Below, one piece after another: positions 55,411 through 64,000 of a DNA stretch of 64,000 bases. Source of the DNA: Vombatus ursinus. Its lineage: Eukaryota > Chordata > Mammalia > Diprotodontia > Vombatidae. Where the stretch lies: the NCBI RefSeq assembly GCF_900497805.2, contig NW_020954617.1, positions 1 through 64,000 on the forward strand, written 5' to 3'. A program made the position numbers and the translations under genes. A model generated the notes under the pieces. That model was not told the origin of the DNA, did not search any database, and saw nothing but the letters and a program-made list of their open reading frames with translations. Every line of letters begins with the position of its first letter. The first letter of the stretch is position 1.

Positions 55411-56160
55411 AAAGGTATTTATGGAAATGGGCAGTAAAATTCGTACCTATAAAACATTCTCAATTTTCCAAAACAGAATAGATTCAATTGATCAGAAAGT
55501 ATACCCTCTTAAACTTGGGGCATACACTTTCATACCTTCATAAAACATCAGTGGGATGAGTGGGAATAAACATAGAGTACCCTCGTGGTAAGCCCTTAAA
55601 TACTAGTTGATTGTTGACTAACTAATAGAGAGGAAAAATGACCAAGGCAATGGTTACCACTGGTACTGCAGATCCCCATTGTCTGTATTGTGTCTTTATA
55701 CCATGCCCCTGGGTGCAGTAGTCCTCTTGGCAAGTCACCCCTTTGGTCTCCTTGGGTCTGTTTTTTTTCAAAGCTCTACTCAATTCTTCAGATGGATTCC
55801 TCTCTGTTGTGCTTAGTGTTTCCTTGTGGGTGAGTGACTGTGCTGGAAGACAGTATTATAAATGGGTGATGAGGAGGAGAGAAGAAATCTTCTCCCTCTT
55901 TGCTTCTCTGGAAAAGGTGCAAAAGAAAGAGCAGAGTAATTTTCTCTCAAAAGCTGGGCTCTTCCTCCATAGCTAGCTCTCTTTTCAATTGCTAGGGATG
56001 ACTCACAAAACTGATTACTAAAGATGATTCCCTCAGAGTCAGGTGTTTATGCAAAGCCGACCAACTTGCTTAAAAATATTCTTTTAAAACATTTAACAGA
56101 AAAAGGGGGTTATTTGTGAAATCATGAATCTTTACCGTAAGGAGGGGTAGTACTTCAATG
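55411..56160. other. Unassigned
   Basis: No coding or repeat match recognised. Confidence 0.3.
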
Positions 56161-57071
56161 CAGTGATGTCAAATTCAAAAAGAAATCATTTTTGCAGTCC
56201 ATACTGATTTGAAAAGCCAACCAACCAATCAATAAACATTTATTAAGTGCCTACTGTGCGCTAGGCACTGTGTTAAGCACTGGGGATACAAAAGTTGGCA
56301 AAAGCCAGTCCCTGACCTCAAGGAACTTAAAACCTAATAGAGGAGACAACATGCAAAAATAAACTATATACGGGTTAAATAGGAAATAATTAACAGAGGG
56401 AAGGCACTGGAATTAAATTTTGGGAAAAGGCTTCCTGCAGAAGGTGGGATTTTAGGGCACTTAAAGAAAGCCAGGGAGGTCAGAGTCAGGGTGGAGGAGA
56501 TAGAGCTGTGCAGGTTGGGGACAGCCAGAGAGAATGCCAAAAACTGAGAAATGGACCATCTGGTTCCTAGAATAGCCAGGCCACTTTCACTGGATTGAAG
56601 ATTATGTGTTGGAGAGTAAGATGTAAGAAGACTGGAAAGGTAGGAGTGGGCTAGGTTATGAAGGGCTTTGAATGCCAAACAGAGTATTTTGTATTTGCTT
56701 TTGGAAGCAACAGGAAATTACTGGACTTCTTTGAGTGTGTGTGGTGGGGGAGAGTCACAATAGAGAGCCACCGGAGTTTATTAAGTGGAGGTGGGGAGGG
56801 GTGACATTGTTGAATTTATAATGGCTGAATGGAGGCTGGATTGGAGTGGTTGGGGACTTGAGGCAGGCAGATCCACTAGTACAGTCCAGGTGAGAGGTGA
56901 TAAGGACCTACACCAGAGTGATGGCAGTGTCAGAGGAGAGAAGGGGGTGTATAGGAGAGATGTAGTTAAGGTGAAATTGACAGGCCTTGGCAACTGCCTG
57001 AATATGGAAGATGATAGATAGTGAGGAATCCAGGAAGACTCCTAGGTTTCCAACCTGAGGGATTGGGAGGA

Positions 57072-57602
57072 TCTGTTGTTGTTGTCCTTTTATGAAGAGG
57101 ACCGATGACATCAAGAGGGTGATGTCTTGACTGGATTTAAGTGAGGCAGAGTTGTGTGATGTGTCAGCCTCACTCTCTCTGAGTCATCCAAAGTCCACAA
57201 AAATCAAGATGGGCCAGGATGTAGTGGATGACCTTGGTGTCTTTGACATCTGACTAGGCTCAAAGCACTCCACAATGCCTGCTTCAGCAACCTTCATGGC
57301 ATTGGAACAAATTTTTTTCTCATCTGCCTATTTCACCTGGGGGACGTCTTCACATTTTTAGGGTAGACATCTGCTTAACTCACTAACAGGTTTGAGGCCT
57401 GTCTGTCACCCTCAATCTGATTTAGACCATCTGCCAAAAAAGTTTTATTGGGGTGTGGTTGCTGCACATGCTACAGTTTCTTGGATTCATGGGTGAGAAT
57501 TGGTTGACAAGTGGATACCAAAAATGGAGTGGCAGTTCTGAAAAGGGCTTAACAAGCCCTCATACCAGAGGCGCCAGTCCTCCCTAAACACTTTATACAT
57601 AC
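57072..57602 (+). repeat. Marsupial repeat family A, longest copy
   Basis: Joins both halves seen elsewhere: the left half as at 17630 ('gaagaggaccgatgacatca'), the middle as at 25110 reversed ('gtagtggatgaccttggtgt'), the right half as at 15030 ('ggtttgaggcctgtctgtca'). Confidence 0.8.
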
Positions 57603-57765
57603 TTCCCTCTACAGTAATAGTTAAACCTACATGGGAAGATGATATTTGTAACTCCTAAGACCTTTCTCATTATTAGGATAGTTAGAAAGTATAGACAAAG
57701 AATATAGGTGTGAGTTGAATATGAAGTGATGATATCTAAAAATAAAATAAAATTAAGGTGTGCAC

Positions 57766-57955
57766 TGTTGTTGTTCTGTCTCTCATTCTAGAAGAAGACC
57801 ATGACACCTGGAAGATGCTGCCATGACTTGCAAGTGAATTGGGCTTAAGTAAGGGAGGGCTGTGCAAGGCCACCAGCCTCACTTTCTTCTCTGGAGCCAT
57901 CTGGGTCCAGTGGCAAGACATAGATCAGGATGACTGGAGATACCTCCCCACCAGC
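57766..57955 (+). repeat. Marsupial repeat family A, left half
   Basis: 'ctagaagaagaccatgacac', 'taagggagggctgtgcaagg', 'agccatctgggtccagtggc', 'gatcaggatgactggagata'. Confidence 0.8.
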
Positions 57956-58325
57956 CTTGAGATGATAATGAAATCCCTGGGAGTTGATGAGGTCACCAAG
58001 GGAAGTAGTATAGTGGGAGTAGAGACATGGGTCCAGGACAGAACCCTGAAGTACACCTACAATTAGAGGTCGTGATCTGAAGGAGGTATATAGCAAGAGA
58101 CAGAGAAGGATGGGTTACATAGGTAAGAAAAAAACCAGGACAGAGTGCTGTCCTGAAAACCTAGAGAGAAGAGAGTATTAAGGAGGAGAGTGATCAATCA
58201 CAAATGAACGTTCTCTGTGTTGTATTACATTTGTATTTGTGAAACATTTCCCAGTTACATTTTAATCTAGTTCAAGCAGCACTGGAGTTCAAGTAGCCAC
58301 GGGCTGTGAGTTTGACACTTCTGGC

Positions 58326-59734
58326 CCAATGAGACCAGTAAAAATAAAGGTCTGAAAAGGATAAAAGGGACATTAAAAGGTAAAAGGGAAAGCCTTCAGA
58401 TACAAAAAAAGGCATTCCTTATCCTAGAAAGGGGAATTGAAGGCCCAACAAAGAGGCAAGCATATGTTTATCCCTAGCCTCAGAAAACCGCAGAGGTGAA
58501 GCAAGGACAGTGTGGTGGGGCACAGTGCCAGTCCTTGAGATGACGAGGAAGTAAAAGAAAAGCCCTTATCCTAGCCCAGATAAGAATCTGAGCTGGAGGT
58601 CCTGAATGTGGAGAGGATTAAGGAAGTGTCTCACAACTGCCACACAAGGGATCCTTTTTTGCAAGGACTAGTTAGAGCTATAAGGTGATAAAAAAGTAGT
58701 CTAAAGGATGAGGATGAAGATGTTTCTTAATTGCTTATCAAATAGCCAGCAAGAAAATGAATATGCCTCCAGGGAATAGATTGCGTTCACACATAGCTCC
58801 TCAGCTACCCAAGATTACCAAAAGCTGGGGAAGAGGTGAAAATGACTGAAACTAGATATCCCAAGGCAACGTGAAGTGGCTTATTGACAGACCGCACTTT
58901 TTAGTTAAAAAGAATTCATTCAAAAAGCTAAGTGTTGTTGTTGTAGCTGTAAGATCTCAGTAACTCTTTAGCTGATGAGAGCCCAGAACCCCCCAGCCCA
59001 GCCAGTGGTTGAAGGTAGGAAAAAGACAATGGCTCCCCACTGGAGAGTAAGTCCAGGAGACTATGGGGATCGATCTGTCCAACAAAGAGGCTGTGTCCTC
59101 AGAGGAGCACAGTGGCTGAACAATCAGTTCAGCTTAGTTCAGCAGCAGTGGAGTTTGGTGAGGAGCCAGAACAGCCATTGACCTGCTTGACCCAGCTCAG
59201 CAGCAGATTGGCCTGTCTCTAGCTGAGACACTGCATACTAGAGTGAAAAAGCCCAGCTGGACTGCAGGACTGTCAGAGAAACCATGCCTTGTAAAGAACC
59301 AGCTGAACAATAGAGCAATGTGTAGTGAACTTCATGAGGACTCTTTCTAGAAAGAAAGGACATGAGGCCCTGCAATACTGGAGTTGTGGATTGCCTTGGT
59401 CATGTGTTCCCTTCACGTATGTCTTACTACCATTGTATTTTAAATTCCTGTCCACTCTTTACTCCTTCTTGGATTTTGGGTATGTTTGTGCCAGAATGTG
59501 GCCCTGATGTGCATTTGAGTAAAGGAATTTGCTAAAGAACTGAGTCTACTGTCTGTTCAAGGGGAAACACACCAGTGGGGGCTTGTGAACTAGCATCTAG
59601 GAGGATATTCACCACATGGTTACCCCTAGAACCCTGGTTGAGATAATAACTACCCCTCTGGGGACACAACTTGGCAGGTGCTGTGTGACTTTTTCCAGTG
59701 AATCCCTAGAGAGATGTTACACTATTATAGATAG
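58326..59734. other. 1.4 kb unassigned, possibly LTR-derived at 58930-59720
   Basis: No exon found. 'ccagtgggggcttgtgaact' and 'gggacacaacttggcaggtg' near 59570-59690 look like retroviral LTR or leader wording, but ends and duplication were not found. If so, a fossil. Confidence 0.25.
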
Positions 59735-60770
59735 CTTCCCTTTTTTTTTAAAGTATGTAATAAATTCAGCCTGTTATTTTCAGAGCTGTCCTACTTATCT
59801 ATGTTTCCTTTTGAATTTCCTTCTGTTCTCTTCTGTGAATTTTAAAATGCTTCAGTGACCCTCTTTTTTAAGGAAAAAATACACTTATCTGTAGATCCAC
59901 AGTCCTCCACAAAAGTTTCCTTCCTAATAAAAACAAAAACATGATCCTTATTACAAAAAAGGACAGTCAACAAAAGCAAATCCACACATGTCTGAAAAAT
60001 ATTTCTTTCATTATGCATCTTGAGTCTATCACCCTTCTGTAGGTAGCATGTTTCATGATTCCTCATGGTTGGTCATTGCATTGATCAGAGTTCTTAAGTC
60101 TTTTAAAGTTGTTTTCCTTTACAATGTGATTATTGCTATATAAATTGTTTTACTGCTTCTGCTCATTTCTCTATGCATTAGATTATACAGGTCTTCCCAG
60201 GTTTATCTGAAATAGGGTCTTATGGCACATTATACATGCACACACACACGTATGCTGTTATGTCACATATATATCCTATAATTTGTTTAGCCATTACCCA
60301 GCTGATGGGCACCCACTTTGTTTCCAGTTCTTTGCCACTAGAAAGGGATAGACTATAGTTTTGTATATGTGAGCCTTTTTCCTCTTTCTTTGATCTCTTT
60401 GTGGTATAGGTCTTATAGTGGTATCAAAGCGTCACTGTATAAGCAGAGTTTATCATTTACTTTTGGAGCATAGTTCCAAATTACTTTCCAGATGACTGGA
60501 CCAATTTACAGTTCCACCAACAATTCATCAATGTGACTGATTTTGCCAGTCCCGCCAACAATTGTAATTTTCCATTTTTGTCATCTTTGTCAATTTGATC
60601 AATAAGAGGTGGAACCCCAGAGTTGTTTTAATTTGCATTTCTTTAATTATTATGATTCGGTACATTTTTTTCCATATGACTGTTGATTACTCAAATTCTT
60701 CCTTTTCAAAAAAAATCCTATTTATAGCTTTTGAAAATTTTTTCTATTGGAAAATGCTAATTTGTTTTTT
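59735..60770 (-). mobile_element. Old L1 LINE 3' end, antisense
   Basis: 'gtatgtaataaattcagcct' (compare 21694), 'tcttttaaagttgttttcct', 'tagccattacccagctgatg', 'cagttccaccaacaattcat', 'agagttgttttaatttgcat'. Highly diverged ORF2 C-terminus. Confidence 0.85.
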
Positions 60771-61014
60771 TAAAAACCCTTGGGATTTGGCTGATCCTTG
60801 AGTTAGAAAACAGTTAACCACCCTACAATGTCATCAAATACCTCCTAAATGAACAACTAAGTGTAAATTTATTTTTATAAAACAATTTACTAGTAAGAAG
60901 CTACTTCTGTCCTAATCTCAGGTATCAAGATGATGAAAATATATTTATATAATTCAACAATATGTGTATATACATCTATGTATATACATAGATATATAAA
61001 TATACTACAAATAG

Positions 61015-61282
61015 ACGTTAATAATAACAGCTAGTATTTACGTGACACTTTAAGGTTTGCAAAGTGTTTTGCATGTTAACTCGTTTGATCCTTACAACAA
61101 CCCTGTGAGGTGGGTGTTATTATTATACCTATCTTACAGATGAGGAAACTGAGGCAAATAGAGTTTAAGCAACTTGCCCAAGATCACATAGCTAGTAAGT
61201 GTCTGATGCAGGATTCAAATTCATGTCTTCTTGACTCCAAGTCCCAAGATCTAACCATTGCACCATCTAGCTACCTCTATAT
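61015..61282 (-). repeat. MIR3-type SINE, antisense, well preserved
   Basis: 'ctcgtttgatccttacaaca', 'accctgtgaggtgggtgtta', 'cttgcccaagatcacatagc', 'gatctaaccattgcaccatc'. Confidence 0.9.
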
Positions 61283-61284
61283 TT

Positions 61285-61385
61285 GTGTGTATACCCATAT
61301 GTACACATATATGTATTTAAACATGTTTACATATGTATACATATACATACGTATGTGTGTGTATATATACACACAAACACACAGA
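61285..61385. repeat. (ATGTAT/ACAT)n AT-rich simple repeat
   Basis: Alternating purine-pyrimidine run of TATGTACATA-type units. Confidence 0.85.
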
Positions 61386-62187
61386 TGATCTATTTACTTG
61401 ACTTGTAAGGATATAGCTGTCAAATAAAGGGGAGGCTACATGAACCAAAATCAAAGGCATTGACAGTTATCTTCAGCTGATGGCCTTCCCATGCTTTTTT
61501 GTTGTTCTCCTATACTGAGGATCACTGTAGGTCTCAATTACTACAGATAGCCTGAGGTGAGGCCCAGCTAGGTAGCACTTCTCCCTTCTATTACTTTTAT
61601 TATTAAATTCTGGATGCTCCCCAGGGATGTTTAGGCTATTGCCAAACTGGTCAATATGACTTGAGTCATGTGTATTTTACATTTTATACCCTTGTTTTCC
61701 AGTCTCTCCTTCCCCTTCCTTTCGATTTTATGACCCTGTTTTTTCATGTTCCCACCTAGTTAAATTCTTATCAGAGACTCACCCTCAGGGTATTTATTTA
61801 TGTACAGCAATCAGGTCTCAGTGGCATTACAACAGGTCCTGGCCAAAGCTCAATGCAACTTCCTTTTACAAACAGTGATTTGGCCACTCTCAATTCTGTA
61901 CAATTTATGTTCTGAGAATAGGAGGTTAGGGTGTGAGTGAGACCACAAGGTTTCACAACTCTTACCTGTGGGACTTGACTCCAAATCCTGCAAGGTGCCA
62001 ATTGACCCACTCAAAATCTAAAAGGCACTGCCCTTTATAGGAGCAGATGAAACAACTCCAGGTCTGAAAGAGGGATGTCCTTAATACCACCTTGTCTTGG
62101 TGACCTGCCCCTTACGTTCTCAATATCATCAAGTGGGTTGGGTGTCATTGGATCAAGCTCCACTTCATCTATCAGTTCCTCAGTTCC
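61386..62187. other. Unassigned
   Basis: No coding or repeat match recognised. Confidence 0.3.
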
Positions 62188-62417
62188 TGTTTATTTCATC
62201 CTCATCAGGCAATTTTCAGATTGCCCTCCAAGAAAAGCCCATAACCAGCCAATAAAGGGCATCCATTGTTTTTCTCTGATGGATGTTGCTTTCATAGCAC
62301 AGTCTTTGCTCAGTGTACTCTGGTAGAGAAAAACTGGTTCTTTTCCAGGTGTCCCACGCTTCCTTCATATTTCATCCCAAACACAAAATTGTTTTACTCA
62401 GGAAAAGAACCACTGTG
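62188..62417 (+). repeat. Large inverted repeat, left arm
   Basis: Reverse complement of 62820-63043 at roughly nine bases in ten. The best block contains 'ataaagggcatccattgttt' and 'tgatggatgttgctttcata', identical in both arms. The element is not recognised. Confidence 0.92.
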
Positions 62418-62819
62418 ATATGGTTTATTTAATATGTTAATAAGAATTTATTAATAAAATGTATTTATTAATCTATATGTACTGTATGTATTATATATGT
62501 ATTACATGTAGAACATTGTTATGGGATAAGTGAGATAGGAAGAGAAATAAAATGGAGCCTACAAATGCAAAAGGAGACAAGACATAGTCAAATAGCTAAA
62601 GTACAAAATAAATAAGGCACAAAACAAATTCTATGAAAGTTCTAAGAAGGGGAATTATAATTGATGCTTGGAGATCTGGGAATACTCAATGAAAGAAAAG
62701 CATCTGGGTTGTGAAGGATGTAGAAGAGTGACTATCAATGGGGAATAACCTTAGGGGAAAGGTGGCATTGAAGGTAAATGTTAAGTGAACAAAAGCATAG
62801 AGGCCAGGAAGTTCCCTCT
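62418..62819. other. Spacer between the inverted arms
   Basis: About 400 bp: AT-rich at 62430-62515, then possible diverged L2 antisense wording ('gaaataaaatggagcctaca'). Confidence 0.4.
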
Positions 62820-63043
62820 TACAGTGGTTCTTTCCTTGAGTAAAACAATTTTGTGTTTGGAATGAAATATGAAGGAAGCATAGGACACCTGGAAAGGTTT
62901 TTCCCTACCAGAGTAACACTGAGCAAAGATTGTGCTATGAAAGCAACATCCATCAGAGAAAAACAATGGATGCCCTTTATTTGTTGGTTAATACTTTTCT
63001 TAGAGGGCAGTTTGGAAATTGTCTGGTGAAGATGAAGTAAAGT
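62820..63043 (-). repeat. Large inverted repeat, right arm
   Basis: Partner of 62188-62417. It lacks about 7 bases around 62900 that the left arm has. Confidence 0.92.
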
Positions 63044-63384
63044 CATTCAGAATGAAATAGTGCTGCAGAATAAATTGGTTAATCTTGAATTTCTTGGCTC
63101 CATTTTGCTTCTGATTCTGATGAATGCTGATGCACCTATTTGCCATGTACCTAGCGGCAAAAAGACCATTCATTATTGATTTAGTGATATTGAATTCGTT
63201 GATTTAAGAATGAGCGAGAATTTTTTCTTCCAATGGCGTTTTTAAAATGTAGTTTCACCTCTGCTGAATGTCACCTCAGTTCCTTGGCCATGAGACATTG
63301 TTCATAAAATATTTGTGGGGTCTAGGTTTGGTGGACATGTTATTTGCATCTTTGCAATTTGCCCCATCTAAAGATTGGGAGTGT
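63044..63384. other. Unassigned
   Basis: No coding or repeat match recognised. Confidence 0.3.
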
Positions 63385-63600
63385 AATAGGCAGTGTGACG
63401 TATTGACCCAGAGAATTGTTGTAGGGGTTGGATTTCAAGACCTGGCTCTGATGCATATTGGTTTTATGACTTTGGCTAAGTCCCTTAAACCTTTAGTGCC
63501 CTAGAAAACTCTCTAAGACTATAAATTGCAGAGGAGGTGCTGGTCTACATTGGTAGGTCCTTCATTGAGAGCTTGCTATACCAAAGAAGTATAGATCTGG
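63385..63600 (+). repeat. CORE-SINE variant with 'ctataaattgcagagg' tail
   Basis: 'aataggcagtgtgacgtatt', 'gactttggctaagtccctta', 'agactataaattgcagagga', 'ctggtctacattggtaggtc'. The tail matches 43971-44100 and, reversed, 15330-15450. Confidence 0.75.
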
Positions 63601-64000
63601 TAAAACAAATGAGGGAACACAACTCCCATGTTGAAGAAGAATGAAAAGAGTTCTAGGCTTTGAAGAGGGCTGTCCTCCCTTTATATTGTAAAAGGAGTGT
63701 CTGTCCAAAACCAACATTCAAACATTGATTTCTCCAATTTTAAGTTAACCACAAATACCAGAGTAACAAAGTATAAAGACTTGAGTAAAATAATAAAATA
63801 AATTTCGACTATGTTTGTTGAAGATACAATACATGTATACATTTATTGCTTCACTGATAATGGCTCTGAGAATTGTCTCCCTTTGATTGAAAAGCAAAAA
63901 GATGACAAAAAGGAGGATAGCCTTGTCCTTAAACAGTGGAAGGAAAGGAAATTGGGGTGGGAATGAGGGAAAAATAAACTATCCTTTCCTATTCCTTGTA
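63601..64000. other. Unassigned to the window end
   Basis: No coding or repeat match recognised. Confidence 0.3.

Larger units (their letters stand above)
56216..58198 (-). mobile_element. L2 LINE, antisense, inside the hAT and split by family A repeats
   Basis: Antisense 3' tail ('ctactgtgcgctaggcactg', 'acctcaaggaacttaaaacc') then ORF2. On the minus strand VGNLGVFLDSSLSIIFHIQA (56908-57114) is the L2 RT thumb-side motif. It runs 56216-57070, 57603-57765 and 57956-58198. Confidence 0.87.
56161..58325. mobile_element. hAT element split by an L2 (ends only)
   Basis: Left end CAGTGATGTCAAATTCA (from 56161) and right end GAGTTTGACACTTCTGG (to 58325) are imperfect inverted repeats. The hAT body is 56161-56215 plus 58199-58325 ('catttcccagttacatttta', 'aatctagttcaagcagcac'). 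Confidence 0.75.

Overview
The window is mammalian nuclear DNA and almost certainly marsupial. It is AT-rich, gene-poor and packed with interspersed repeats: MIR/CORE-SINEs, L2 and L3/CR1 LINEs, L1 LINEs, several hAT and Tc1/mariner fossils, and two abundant SINE types that I know as marsupial. One SINE is tRNA-like with an A-tail; the other is a CORE-SINE whose 3' end reads GACTGAACAACAACAA and resembles RTE LINE tails. Nothing in the sequence tells an American from an Australian marsupial. There is no operon, CRISPR array or bacterial feature.

The only host genes I can support belong to the hyaluronidase family (HYAL/SPAM1/HYAL4 type), all on the + strand at the left end. The last coding exon of one gene, with its EGF-like module, is at 475-849; its other exons lie upstream of the window. 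Less than 2 kb downstream, 2735-3622 holds a decayed copy of the large catalytic exon of a second hyaluronidase, with frame breaks, stops and Lys in place of the catalytic Glu. A badly eroded last exon of the same type is at 13777-14060. This is the downstream edge of a tandem hyaluronidase cluster where one member has died.

Layout. 1-14 kb: the hyaluronidase remnants among MIR, Tigger, L1, L2 and SINE insertions, including an SGNH-esterase fossil of CR1-like type between two 210-bp direct repeats. 14-25 kb: L2/CR1 tails, a 2.8-kb L1 on the minus strand, then a nested stack of L1, hAT and solo LTR. 25-46 kb: mainly old SINEs, CR1/L3, small foldback DNA transposons and unassigned sequence. 46-50 kb: an L1 with a target-site duplication whose ORF1 is joined to the end of ORF2. 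50-61 kb: SINEs, an L2 inserted in a hAT element, and an old L1. 61-64 kb: a large imperfect inverted repeat of unknown origin.

I found no intact multi-exon gene, tRNA or other structured RNA gene beyond this. Repeat boundaries are read by eye and may be off by tens of bases. Family names come from remembered consensus sequences, helped by comparison between copies inside the window.
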